From: Ravibacter sp964559125
Lineage (GTDB): Bacteria > Bacteroidota > Bacteroidia > Cytophagales > Spirosomataceae
Direction: 5' to 3'
NCBI GenBank assembly: GCA_964559125.1
Contig: CAZLGW010000010.1
Coordinates: 115,484-179,483, forward strand
Length of the DNA stretch: 64,000 nucleotides
Every line of letters begins with the position of its first letter. The stretch's first letter is position 1. Positions 27,001 through 36,023 of this stretch are shown piece by piece. The translations under genes were made by a program, and so were the position numbers. Under the pieces are notes generated by a model, which was not told where the DNA came from, made no database searches, and worked only from the letters and a program-made list of their open reading frames with translations.

Positions 27001-30000
27001 ATGATCTATCGTTTAAAAAATATAGTGTTCTGCTTTTGGGTACTTCTACTCAGCATTTACGTGCCCGGACATGCCCAGCAGGCGCCCGACGGCCTGATTA
27101 TTCCTCCCTTTAAACAGGCGCCTGAAAGAACGCCTGCCTTCCCGCTCAAAGACTCCCGCAGCCTGTATTCGGACAGCGATGTCGTGCTGGCAAAAAGCAA
27201 CGTTGAGAAATATCCTTCCGCAAAGAAAATCATGCAGGATATCGTCAAACAGGCCGACTACTGGCTGGGGTTCACTGAGAAAGAAATCCTGGAGGCAATG
27301 CCCGACGCCCGGGTCCCCAGGGGATTCGACCTCTGTGCAAAAGGATGCCCTGTACACGGGGATTCGGTCTTTAAGGTTGGAGGGTTTTATCCCTGGATCA
27401 TAGACCCGAAACGTCCTTTCAAAGTAAAATGCCCGATCGGCGGGGAGATCTATCCTGCCAACGACTACGCCGAACATTACCACAACGGGCTTGAAGACAA
27501 AGTAGAGGGCCGGTATGCCGACAACGGCTGGGGCTGGGTATCGCCCGAAGGCGACCGGTACTGGTTTGTGGCCCATGCCAATCAATGGACGTGGATGAAC
27601 CACACGATCCCGGGCCTGCTTGCGCTTTCTCGCGCCTACCTGCTTACCGGAGATACGCGATACGCAGAAAGAGCCGGCTTCATGCTCTACCGCCTGGCAC
27701 AGGTTTACCCGTCGATGGACCACGAAAACCAGTCGAGGTACGGCCTGATGGAAAAAATGAAAGGAGGCCGTTATTCAGGAAAAATTCTCAATAAGATATG
27801 GGAAACCCAGTTGATCAGGAACGTTGCCGAAGCCTATGATCATGTCTGGAACTATATCGACAAAGCCGCATCCCTACAGCGATACAGCGGCAAAACCGGC
27901 AAAGAGATAAGAGCTTTTATAGAAGCCAATGTGCTGGAAGACGGATTGGACGGTATCGCCGACGGCAGGATTGCAGGCAATTTCGGCATGCACCAGAATG
28001 CCATGCTTCACCTGCAACTGGTCCGTCAGCATGCGGGAAAAGACGAAGCGATCGAAAAGATGACCGAACAGCCCTCAAAGTCGATGGCTCATAACGGAAT
28101 GCAATATGCACTTTACAACCAGGTATTCCGCGACGGGATGCCGCTTGAGTCGCCCGGTTATAATGCGCATTGGCTCAAAGAAATAGTAGATATTGCCGAT
28201 GTGCTTAAAAAAGGTAATAAAAACCTGTTTGACAATCCCCGGATGAAGCGGCTCCTGGATGCCCCGCTCGACCTGGTTACACTGGGCAGGTACACACCCG
28301 ACTGGGGCGACGGAGGATCGGCTATCGGCGGATTGACCGCCCGTTATCCTGATACCTACCAGACAGGTTACAATCAATACAAAGACAAGAGATACCTCTA
28401 TTGGATAAACAAGTCGGGCGACGATAGCTTCAGCACATTCGGCTCCCTGTTTTCAGATGCGCTTCCGGCCGTACCGCCATTAGCCGAAGAAAGGGCCGTG
28501 GAGCCCCAGCAGTCGCGGCTTTTCGCCGGTTACGGGTTGGGTATCCTCAACAATGCGAGTGATAAAACAGCCCTGGCTTTTACCTACGGTATGCACTACT
28601 CCCATTATCACTGGGATTTCCTCAATGTGGAGCTTTTTGCCAATGGCCGGAAAATGATGCCCGACCTGGGGTATCCCGATGCCATGAATGCTTATGTGGC
28701 CCCGGTCTATACCTGGTCGCAGAACACCATATCGCACAATACCGTTGTGGTAGACCAGAAAAAACAAAACCGGAATCTGCCGGGTAAACTCCACGGGTTC
28801 TATTCCGGAAGCTTTGCACGCGCGATAGATGCATCCTCTCCTGCCTACAGTGAAGCATCCCGGTACCGCAGGAACCTGGTGATGGTCGATGTGGACAAAG
28901 ACCAGAGCTATGTGGTCGATTTTTTCCACGTATCGGGAGGAAAACAGCATGACTATTCTTTGCATGGCCCTCCCGGGACGGTCATCACGGTTGATGATCA
29001 ATGGACAGCCCCTGCGCAGGGCACCCTTGCGGGAGAATCTGTTGCGCTGGAAACCCTGTACGACGACGGGAAACTCCGGAATGAGGGGACAAAAACCGGG
29101 TATAGCCGGTATGGCGGTTCAGGCTTCCAGCACTTGTTCAATGTTCAGAAAAGAAAATCGGGGAGCGGGCTTATCGAGTACCATCATACAGACGATGCCT
29201 CTTCCAGGCTACGCCTTCATACCCTCACGCCTGAGTTGAGCGACCTTTTCATTGCCGACGCCTACGACAAACCCCGCGCCAGGAGCTACCTTCTCAAATA
29301 CCTGATTGCAAGAAGAACGGCTAACACCAACACGCCCCTGACAAGTACCTTTATCAGCGTGATGGAGCCGTTCAGAGCTGGCGACGCGAAGATAGAAAAT
29401 GCATCAGCCCAAAAACTGACAGAAGGCCCCGGACATTGTGTGGTGGTAAACCGGGGGCCTGAAACAGATGTGATTATTTACGACACCACTTCTTCCCTGA
29501 AGCAACTAAAGCTTTTTAAAATAGCCACGGATGCTGTTACCTCTGTAGTTACTTTTGACAAAGCCGGCAAGCCGCTCAGGGTATTTTTTGCCGGCGGCAG
29601 CTTCCTCTCAGTAGGAAAGAAAGCATTCAAAGCAGCCGGGCTTCAAGGCACGGTGGAACATACAGACCCTGAAAACGGCATTATAATAGTGAAGCTGGAA
29701 AAAGGATACAAGGGTCTGCCCGCAGGCGCTGAAGACCGGGTAGCCCATTTCCAAAACAGCTACAAGGCTACGGTTCACCCTATCCGGACGGCCGAATTGA
29801 AAAACGACCGGTTGGTTATCAGTGTCAAAGACGATCTGCTGGTAGGAAAACTAAGACTGGATAAATATGAAAACGGGTCTTTACAAACCGAAACAAGCCT
29901 GAGTTTCCAGAAACAATATAACGGAACAAGCCTTTTAAACGATAAATTTGAACCCGTTGGAAAGGTCGTACAACTAAACAACGGTAAGATCGAAATGACC

Positions 30001-30108
30001 GCTCCCCCCGCCCTGCCGCTAACCCGAAACCAGGTATTATGGCTTTCTAATGTAGGGATAGGAGATGAATTCAGGATTGAGCCGGTTTTTAATATGATTA
30101 TTAAATAA
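27001..30108 (+). CDS. Heparinase II/III-family polysaccharide lyase (second, large)
   Basis: 1035 residues with a signal peptide (NIVFCFWVLLLSIYVPGHAQ). An N-terminal block (WIIDPKRPFKVKCPIGGEIYP near residue 140) matches the style of the first lyase (WDPSLGSKVKCRYTGTLFP). The alpha/alpha toroid includes WETQLIRNVAEAYDHVWNYI near 267 and NFGMHQNAMLHLQLVRQH near 328. The beta part has HYSHYHWDFLNVELFANG near 535 and QNTISHNTVVVDQ near 577, the histidine segments of the family. It is much longer than heparinase III (about 650 residues), with extra C-terminal beta domains after residue 780. It is expected to cleave large uronate glycans in the periplasm or at the surface. Confidence 0.87.
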   Translation: MIYRLKNIVFCFWVLLLSIYVPGHAQQAPDGLIIPPFKQAPERTPAFPLKDSRSLYSDSDVVLAKSNVEKYPSAKKIMQDIVKQADYWLGFTEKEILEAMPDARVPRGFDLCAKGCPVHGDSVFKVGGFYPWIIDPKRPFKVKCPIGGEIYPANDYAEHYHNGLEDKVEGRYADNGWGWVSPEGDRYWFVAHANQWTWMNHTIPGLLALSRAYLLTGDTRYAERAGFMLYRLAQVYPSMDHENQSRYGLMEKMKGGRYSGKILNKIWETQLIRNVAEAYDHVWNYIDKAASLQRYSGKTGKEIRAFIEANVLEDGLDGIADGRIAGNFGMHQNAMLHLQLVRQHAGKDEAIEKMTEQPSKSMAHNGMQYALYNQVFRDGMPLESPGYNAHWLKEIVDIADVLKKGNKNLFDNPRMKRLLDAPLDLVTLGRYTPDWGDGGSAIGGLTARYPDTYQTGYNQYKDKRYLYWINKSGDDSFSTFGSLFSDALPAVPPLAEERAVEPQQSRLFAGYGLGILNNASDKTALAFTYGMHYSHYHWDFLNVELFANGRKMMPDLGYPDAMNAYVAPVYTWSQNTISHNTVVVDQKKQNRNLPGKLHGFYSGSFARAIDASSPAYSEASRYRRNLVMVDVDKDQSYVVDFFHVSGGKQHDYSLHGPPGTVITVDDQWTAPAQGTLAGESVALETLYDDGKLRNEGTKTGYSRYGGSGFQHLFNVQKRKSGSGLIEYHHTDDASSRLRLHTLTPELSDLFIADAYDKPRARSYLLKYLIARRTANTNTPLTSTFISVMEPFRAGDAKIENASAQKLTEGPGHCVVVNRGPETDVIIYDTTSSLKQLKLFKIATDAVTSVVTFDKAGKPLRVFFAGGSFLSVGKKAFKAAGLQGTVEHTDPENGIIIVKLEKGYKGLPAGAEDRVAHFQNSYKATVHPIRTAELKNDRLVISVKDDLLVGKLRLDKYENGSLQTETSLSFQKQYNGTSLLNDKFEPVGKVVQLNNGKIEMTAPPALPLTRNQVLWLSNVGIGDEFRIEPVFNMIIK

Positions 30109-30136
30109 TGAGACGATGAGGCAACGAGATAATTAA
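30109..30136. repeat. AATGAG/GATGAGGCAACGAG short repeat element
   Basis: ATGAGACGATGAGGCAACGAGATAATTAATT fills most of the gap; the same words occur at 56104-56132 and, in reverse complement, at 8664-8712. It is made of units of about 10 bases. Confidence 0.7.
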
Positions 30137-30140
30137 TTCT

Positions 30141-31010
30141 ATGACCAGAAGAGATTTTTTGATAACAGGCGCTGCGGGAAGCCTGGCTTTTGCCGGCAGG
30201 ACAGATCTGAATCCGGAGTCCGGACACAACAGAACAGTAGCCGATGATGAAACATTTCTGCATGTGAGGCCGCGTTATTATCGCTGGCATGTAAACGAGG
30301 GACAGGAGTGGACGGAAACTAACACCGGTTACGCCACACTGGACTGGAAAATACCGGTATCGCAATGCGCGCTGGTACTGGTGGATGTCTGGCAGCGGCA
30401 TTATATTAAAGAACCGGAAGAACGGGCTGAGAAGATCATAGATGAGAACCTGGTTCCGCTTATAAAGGCATGCCGTTCAAAAAAGCTGGAAGTCATTCAT
30501 GCTCCTGCTCCCGAAGCTGCACGGGTGCATCCCAACTGGATTAACCTGGATACCGGGCCGAAGCAGGGAAACAATTCCAACGAATGGCCTCCGAGAGAGT
30601 TCCGTCATCTCTCGGGGAGCTACAGCCAATACCGGCGCCCGGTTGAGCCCAGGGAAGCCGAGAGGCAGAGCCTTCCGCCTCTCAGGATCCATCCCAAAGC
30701 AGAACCGCTTCCAGGTGAAGTGGTCATTGCCACAGGCGATGAGCTTCACCTGTACCTTAAGAAAAAGGGAATTCTTTTCCTCTTTTTTGCGGGATTCAAT
30801 ACAAACGCATGTATCCTGAGCCGGGACTACGGCACTATAGAAATGAGCAAAAGAGGGTACCAGGCACTGCTGGTCAGGGATTGTACCACCGGGATGGAAT
30901 CTTTTGAGAGCCAGGCTACCCTGGCCCAGACAAATGGTGCGATCCTGCAGCTGGAGATGTTCGGACAGTACACGGTTACTTCCGACGAAATGATGAAAGG
31001 ATTTTCATGA
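30141..31010 (+). CDS. Tat-exported isochorismatase-like cysteine hydrolase
   Basis: 289 residues starting with a twin-arginine signal (TRRDFLITGAAGSLAFAG). The isochorismatase-like fold shows the catalytic Asp in CALVLVDVWQRHY near residue 79, the VIATGDELHLYLKKKGI segment near 195 and the nucleophile Cys in FAGFNTNACILSRDYGT near 222. This family hydrolyses amides such as nicotinamide, ureido compounds or N-carbamoyl substrates. A Tat-exported member in a polysaccharide locus is unusual and could remove an acyl or amide group from released sugars, which matches the ceramidase-like and amidohydrolase genes of the same run. It starts 32 bases after the heparinase-type lyase. Confidence 0.83.
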   Translation: MTRRDFLITGAAGSLAFAGRTDLNPESGHNRTVADDETFLHVRPRYYRWHVNEGQEWTETNTGYATLDWKIPVSQCALVLVDVWQRHYIKEPEERAEKIIDENLVPLIKACRSKKLEVIHAPAPEAARVHPNWINLDTGPKQGNNSNEWPPREFRHLSGSYSQYRRPVEPREAERQSLPPLRIHPKAEPLPGEVVIATGDELHLYLKKKGILFLFFAGFNTNACILSRDYGTIEMSKRGYQALLVRDCTTGMESFESQATLAQTNGAILQLEMFGQYTVTSDEMMKGFS

Positions 31011-31032
31011 CATTTCCGGTATTGACGAAGTA

Positions 31033-31061
31033 CCTGAGTATATAAATTACTCCCTGAGTAT
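31033..31061 (+). promoter_or_regulatory. Possible operator: CCTGAGTAT direct repeat at 20-bp spacing
   Basis: CCTGAGTAT at 31033-31041 recurs at 31053-31061, exactly 20 bases on, about two helical turns. GTACCT and AGGTAC flank it as an inverted pair. It lies in the 103-bp gap before the NagX-like gene. Binding by a regulator is only inferred. Confidence 0.35.
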
Positions 31062-31113
31062 TAGATAGGTACCCGGAGCGCCTTTCCCTTTAAAACCTAT
31101 TCAAGCAATTCCT

Positions 31114-32226
31114 ATGTCCGAAACTTCACCTCCCAAAAGATTATTATCCATCGATACCCTGCGTGGCTTCGACATGCTGCTCATTGCAGGAGGCGGCACT
31201 TTCATAGTAAGGTTAAAAGGTAAAACCGGGCTTGCCTGGATCGATACCGTAGCAGACCAGCTCACCCACCCTGCCTGGCATGGCTTTACCTTTTATGATT
31301 TCATATTCCCGCTTTTCCTCTTTATAGCAGGCGTATCGCTGGTATTCTCCCTTGAATCAGGCCTGCAGAAGAATATGAGCCGTGAAACGCTCGTTAAGAA
31401 AGTTTTCAAGCGGATGATCATCCTTTTCTTATTGGGAATTATCGATAAAAATATCCCGACAGATGTTTTTCACCCTTCCAATATAAGGTTCGGGACCGTC
31501 CTTTCCCGTATAGGTATCGCCACTTTTCTCGGTGCGCTTTTCTATCTTTACCTGACACCCCGCCAGCGCTTTACAGGCGTGGTTAGTATCCTGCTGCTGT
31601 ATTATGCGGCTCTTTTCCTGATCCCCGTGCCGGGCTACGGTGCCGGCGATCTCTCCTTCGAAGGTAACCTGGTCGGCTGGTTCGACCGCACTTTCATGCC
31701 GGGCCGGCTGCTTCAGAAAACTTACGATGAAAATGCGCTTCTGACCCAGTTTCCAGCCATGTGCCTCACTGTTCTGGGGACTTTTGCAGGCTCAAAACTA
31801 CGCGAAACGACGTCGGACGGAACTGCGAAGGTGATCTGGCTGATCGGATGCGGGGTAGTTTCCATTATCATCGGGTTGGTTTGGGGAATGCATTTCCCGA
31901 TCAACAAACACCTCTGGTCGAGCTCTTTCATCCTGCTGACAGCCGGTATGGCTTTTATATTCCTGGCCGTGTTCTACTACGTGATCGAAATATTGAAGTG
32001 GCGTCGCTGGACCTTCTTTTTCGAGGTCATAGGTCTCAACTCGATAGCTATCTACCTGCTGTACCGGTTTATCGATTTTGAAAAAACAGCCAAAATGCTT
32101 TTCGGCGGACTTTATAGCTTTACCGATCCCAAATGGCATGACGTATTCAGCGCGCTGGGAGCCTTGGGGCTTATCTGGTGGCTTATGTACTTCCTGTATA
32201 AGAAGCGTATCTTTTTTAAGATTTAA
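31114..32226 (+). CDS. NagX-like DUF5009 / heparan-glucosaminide acetyltransferase-type membrane protein
   Basis: 370 residues with about ten membrane segments. It opens with the family signature RLLSIDTLRGFDMLLIAGGG, then HPAWHGFTFYDFIFPLFLFI near residue 52, FGTVLSRIGIATFLGALFYLY near 126 and NKHLWSSSFILLTAGMAFIF near 264. The family (DUF5009/DUF1624) includes human HGSNAT, which acetylates terminal glucosamine of heparan sulfate across the lysosomal membrane; bacterial members in GlcNAc loci are often labelled NagX. Either transmembrane N-acetylation of glucosamine or transport is possible. A paralogue is at 38751-39845. Confidence 0.85.
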   Translation: MSETSPPKRLLSIDTLRGFDMLLIAGGGTFIVRLKGKTGLAWIDTVADQLTHPAWHGFTFYDFIFPLFLFIAGVSLVFSLESGLQKNMSRETLVKKVFKRMIILFLLGIIDKNIPTDVFHPSNIRFGTVLSRIGIATFLGALFYLYLTPRQRFTGVVSILLLYYAALFLIPVPGYGAGDLSFEGNLVGWFDRTFMPGRLLQKTYDENALLTQFPAMCLTVLGTFAGSKLRETTSDGTAKVIWLIGCGVVSIIIGLVWGMHFPINKHLWSSSFILLTAGMAFIFLAVFYYVIEILKWRRWTFFFEVIGLNSIAIYLLYRFIDFEKTAKMLFGGLYSFTDPKWHDVFSALGALGLIWWLMYFLYKKRIFFKI

Positions 32227-32345
32227 AATCGGGGCCTGAGGTATGTAGGGGAATCGCAGCCAATTATTTGTCATATAAGTAAAACAATGCCGTTTAAAAC
32301 CCATTATTTTTACACAACCAACAGCAATTCACATTATTCTCAATC

Positions 32346-33725
32346 ATGATTAACAAATCAATAGTGGCCGTATCGGCCATAGGAATGGTCATGCTTTATG
32401 CCTGTAGCCCCACAAAAAACGAAGAGACGTCTGAAAAACCTATCAAGCTGGTCGTTATTGAACCCGGTCACTTTCACGCTGCCCTTGTGCAGAAATCCAC
32501 TTATGAGGATGTTGATTCCGTAGTACATGTTTATGCCTCAGACGGCCCTGACGTGAACTCTTACCTGAGCGCTATCGAGCGGTATAATTCCCGTGATGAG
32601 AATCCTACCAACTGGAACGAGCAGGTGTACAAGGGAGATGACTTTTTTCAGAAAGCCCTGACCGAAAAGGCGGGTAACCTTGTCATTCTTGCCGGGAATA
32701 ACCGGGAGAAAACCGATTTTATCAAACAATCGGTCGATGCCGGCCTGAACGTGTTGGCCGACAAGCCCATGGCCATCAATACCGAAGGTTTTGAGCTGCT
32801 GAAACAGGCATTTGCGTCTGCCAAAGAGAAAAATGTTCTTCTGTACGACATCATGACCGAGCGTTACGAAATAACCAATGCATTGCAGCGCGACCTGGCC
32901 CAGTCGGAAGCCATTTTCGGAGAGCTCCAGAAGGGAACTCCCAAAGATCCTGCCGTAGTGAAAGAAAGCGTCCACCACTTCTTTAAACACGTTTCAGGCC
33001 AGCCGCTTGTGCGCCCGCAGTGGTTTTATGACGTGGAGCAGCAGGGCGAAGGAATAGTAGACGTTACGACGCACCTTGTGGATATGATCCAGTGGGCGGC
33101 ATTTCCCGAAACAGTCATAGATTATGAAAAGGATGTAGTGCTCGGCGAGATGAAAAGGTACCCTACGAAACTGACGCTCGAGCAGTTCACAGCCTCTACA
33201 AAAGCGGAGTCTTTCCCCGATTACCTTACTAAGGATGTAGTCGATGGCGTGCTGAACGTGTATGCCAACGGAGAGATCAACTACACACTGAATGATATTC
33301 ACGCCAAAGCAGTCGTAATCTGGAATTACCAGGCGCCTGAAGGAACCGGGGATACGCACTATTCCATCATGAAAGGCAGTAAAGCCAACCTGGTAATACG
33401 CCAGGGTAAGGAGCAGAACTTTAAGCCTGTGCTTTATATCGAGCCGGTCGGCAATAACCCCGAATACGAAGCACAACTGTCAGAGGCATTCAAGGCCGCT
33501 CAGGAAAAGTATGAAGGAATAGAGCTGAAGAAAATCGCCAAAGGCTGGGAAGTTGTGATCCCACAGAAATATGATACGGGCCATGAGGCTCACTTTGCCC
33601 AGGTGGCACAGAAATATATGAGCTTTCTCAAAGACGGGAAGCTCCCGGAATGGGAAGTACCCAATATGCTGGCAAAGTACTACATCACCACCCAGGCGCT
33701 GAAAAAAGCGAAAGAACAGAAGTAG
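32346..33725 (+). CDS. Lipoprotein Gfo/Idh/MocA-type oxidoreductase with PF16490-type C-terminus
   Basis: 459 residues; lipobox MVMLYACS with Cys near residue 20, so it is exported. The Rossmann part opens IKLVVIEPGHFHAALVQ, and the EKP-type motif is changed to ADKPMAIN near residue 140. The substrate region carries VKESVHHFFKHVSG near 203 and GIVDVTTHLVDMIQWAAFP near 236. This matches the putative oxidoreductase C-terminal domain set (PF16490) of Bacteroidota. An exported NAD-type oxidoreductase must carry bound cofactor, as in glycosidase-like members of the superfamily. It ends at a bidirectional terminator. Confidence 0.85.
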   Translation: MINKSIVAVSAIGMVMLYACSPTKNEETSEKPIKLVVIEPGHFHAALVQKSTYEDVDSVVHVYASDGPDVNSYLSAIERYNSRDENPTNWNEQVYKGDDFFQKALTEKAGNLVILAGNNREKTDFIKQSVDAGLNVLADKPMAINTEGFELLKQAFASAKEKNVLLYDIMTERYEITNALQRDLAQSEAIFGELQKGTPKDPAVVKESVHHFFKHVSGQPLVRPQWFYDVEQQGEGIVDVTTHLVDMIQWAAFPETVIDYEKDVVLGEMKRYPTKLTLEQFTASTKAESFPDYLTKDVVDGVLNVYANGEINYTLNDIHAKAVVIWNYQAPEGTGDTHYSIMKGSKANLVIRQGKEQNFKPVLYIEPVGNNPEYEAQLSEAFKAAQEKYEGIELKKIAKGWEVVIPQKYDTGHEAHFAQVAQKYMSFLKDGKLPEWEVPNMLAKYYITTQALKKAKEQK

Positions 33726-33735
33726 ATATTTTTAC

Positions 33736-33778
33736 AAAAAGGAGGGCGGTCCGAACATCGGATCGCCCTCCTTTTTTT
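33736..33778. terminator. Bidirectional rho-independent terminator
   Basis: AAAAAGGAGGGCGGTCCGA and TCGGATCGCCCTCCTTTTTTT pair over about 18 bases with one G-T pair around an ACA loop, with A- and T-runs on both sides. It sits between the convergent genes ending at 33725 and 33792 and suits both. Confidence 0.93.
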
Positions 33779-33791
33779 GCTATAAAACTTC

Positions 33792-35027
33792 TTACGATTT
33801 CTTAAACGTTGCATTGTTCACCAGCGGCCGGGCCCAGAACCCTATGCTCAGGATGTATCCCAGCGTGACAAGCAGGAAGAGCATACCGTTACGCAGACCT
33901 ATCCAGTCACCGAGCGTGCCTACGATCAGCGGCATCACCGCTCCCCCTACTATAGCCGTGCACAAAATACCTGCAAAGGTACCGTGGTGATGCGCCACTG
34001 AGTTGAGGGCCAGCGAAACGATCACCGACCACATGACAGATGCAAAAAAACCTACGAGAGGAAAAGCCAGGATAGCCACCTCCGCTGGGCCGAAAAGTCC
34101 CGCAAGCAGCGAAAGTATGGCGCCTGAAGTAAAAATGATCAGCACCCGGCGGCTGTCCCAGATCTTAAGCAATAAAAGACCGAGCACGCACCCGATCGTA
34201 AGCAGCCCCCAGAACCACGACACTACCGATGCACCCGTCGTAGCGGCGCTCATCCCGTGATATTCCTGCAAAAACTGCGAAATCCAGTTGGCTACTCCCT
34301 GCTCGGTACCTACATAACAGAAAATACCGAGAAAATACATCCATACAAACTTATCTTTCAGGAGCTCTTCGAAAGCCTTGCCCGTATCGATCCTTTCGTC
34401 TTCCTTCAGCTCGATTCTCGGGAAATTGACAAGTCCCACAACGACTACCATAGCCAGGGCAATAACCGCGAAAACCCAATAGATGGAAACCCATTTGAGA
34501 TCGGCGGTGACGAGGGATTCAAGCAGCGAAACAATACCACCGGTGCTTTGGCCGGAATGCACATTCGTAACCAGGTAGCTGTAGAGCATAGGGCTGATAA
34601 ACGACGCTGCGCCGAAAAACAACTGGCCCATTACCGAAAAAAAAGCAAAGTTGACGTCTCCTCCCGCAGTCCGCAGAAGCGGGTTGATCACCACCTGTAG
34701 TATCGCCATTCCTATACCGATGAGGAAAAGCGAGAAAAGAGCAGTACTGAATACCGGGTTAAGACCAAAAGAAATTGCACCCGCAAATGCCAGCAGGAAT
34801 GCCAGTACCATCATTTTCTTTTCGCCGTATTTTTCCAGCAGGATTCCTGCAGGGATAGAAGCAACTGCGTAGGCGACGAAAAGAGAAAAGGGCAGAAAAC
34901 CTGCCAATCCGAGGCTCAGATCAAAGCTCTGGATAATGTCGGGGATCAACGGCCCCAGGACATTGGTCAGAAAGGAGATAACAAAAAAAATGAAAAAAAT
35001 AAGAAGTACTATGGGAGGTATACGCAT
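33792..35027 (-). CDS. MFS sugar permease, FucP/NagP (FHS) type
   Basis: 411 residues with twelve predicted membrane segments, starting IVLLIFFIFFVISFLTNVLG. The segment SIPAGILLEKYGEKKMMVLA near residue 57 is the MFS loop motif. The layout follows the fucose:proton symporter subfamily, which in Bacteroidota and Shewanella takes up fucose, glucose or N-acetylglucosamine. It is the last gene of a minus-strand set with a ROK kinase (42 bases upstream) and a GH20 hexosaminidase, which favours N-acetylhexosamine import. The substrate is inferred from these neighbours. Confidence 0.85.
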   Translation of the reverse strand: MRIPPIVLLIFFIFFVISFLTNVLGPLIPDIIQSFDLSLGLAGFLPFSLFVAYAVASIPAGILLEKYGEKKMMVLAFLLAFAGAISFGLNPVFSTALFSLFLIGIGMAILQVVINPLLRTAGGDVNFAFFSVMGQLFFGAASFISPMLYSYLVTNVHSGQSTGGIVSLLESLVTADLKWVSIYWVFAVIALAMVVVVGLVNFPRIELKEDERIDTGKAFEELLKDKFVWMYFLGIFCYVGTEQGVANWISQFLQEYHGMSAATTGASVVSWFWGLLTIGCVLGLLLLKIWDSRRVLIIFTSGAILSLLAGLFGPAEVAILAFPLVGFFASVMWSVIVSLALNSVAHHHGTFAGILCTAIVGGAVMPLIVGTLGDWIGLRNGMLFLLVTLGYILSIGFWARPLVNNATFKKS

Positions 35028-35069
35028 AATGATGTGATTTTCATACTTTAAGCCTGAAACCTGTTGTTT

Positions 35070-35930
35070 CTACTTATGATCTATCAGCGCCCCGGAATAC
35101 TGGCAGGACAGCAGGGAAGCGCCCAGGAGGGAAATAGTATCGTCGACTGACTGGAAGATCCTGAGGCGCTTGAGTGAACCGGGATATGCAAACCGGCTCT
35201 CCATAACGGCCCGCATCTGTTTTTCGAAATAAGGGAAGGCCTTGGCAAGTGAGCCGCCCAGGACGATCGCTTCCGGGTCATAGGTATATACGACTGTCAT
35301 CAGGGCATGTGCAATATGAACAGCGTATTCGTCCCACATCCGTTGCCCTGATGCTCTGTCGGTATCCATTTTGGAAGAAGCCTCGATGGCGCTGATACCA
35401 TATTCCTTTTCAAAAAAGCAGCCCGCGACGTAATATTCTATATCATTGTCCAGGTAAGGCAGATGCCCGATTTCTCCCGCACCGCAGTTGACGCCCGCAT
35501 AAAGCTGGTTATTGATGATAATACCCGTACCGATGCCCGTACCTATACAAATACCTACCACCGACTGGTAATTCTTCGCAAGCCCGAACCTGTGCTCTCC
35601 CAATACGAAACAATTCACATCATTATTGACGAAAACGGGTATCCCGAAGGCAGACTCCAGGACATCTTTCAGGTACACTTCTTTCCAGGAGGGAATATTG
35701 ACGGCATTGTAGACAATTCCGTTGGCAGTATCTACTACTGAAGGCACACCGATACCGATATTCCCGACGTCATATTTTGTATAAGGAGCCAGAAAATCTA
35801 AAATCTGGGATAGTGTGTCGTCCAGGCTGTGTTTATTCTTCAGAATGATGGAAGTCTCGTCAGAGATTACTCCCTGGCTTTCCAGCCCTGCACGTATATT
35901 AGTCGCTCCTAAATCTACTACTATATTCAT
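35070..35930 (-). CDS. ROK-family sugar kinase without the usual zinc cysteine cluster
   Basis: 286 residues from the ATG at 35930, which begins the phosphate loop MNIVVDLGATNIRAG; a longer in-frame start at 35981 adds an unlikely 17-residue tail. The catalytic Asp is in PVFVNNDVNCFVLGE near residue 100, the GTGIGTG loop near 125, and the ExGH motif (GEIGH) near 150. The ROK zinc motif CxCGxxGCxE is replaced by IEYYVAGCFFE, leaving a single cysteine. It probably phosphorylates glucose, GlcNAc or a similar hexose imported by the adjacent permease. The loss of the zinc cluster may change substrate range or stability. Confidence 0.85.
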   Translation of the reverse strand: MNIVVDLGATNIRAGLESQGVISDETSIILKNKHSLDDTLSQILDFLAPYTKYDVGNIGIGVPSVVDTANGIVYNAVNIPSWKEVYLKDVLESAFGIPVFVNNDVNCFVLGEHRFGLAKNYQSVVGICIGTGIGTGIIINNQLYAGVNCGAGEIGHLPYLDNDIEYYVAGCFFEKEYGISAIEASSKMDTDRASGQRMWDEYAVHIAHALMTVVYTYDPEAIVLGGSLAKAFPYFEKQMRAVMESRFAYPGSLKRLRIFQSVDDTISLLGASLLSCQYSGALIDHK

Positions 35931-36023
35931 CTTGTAATCTATTCTCAAACCGGGACAGGACCGGCTCGATCCTGCTTTCAATAATCAAATGCGCGTTATA
36001 AAATAAATCTGTCTTGTTTTCTG

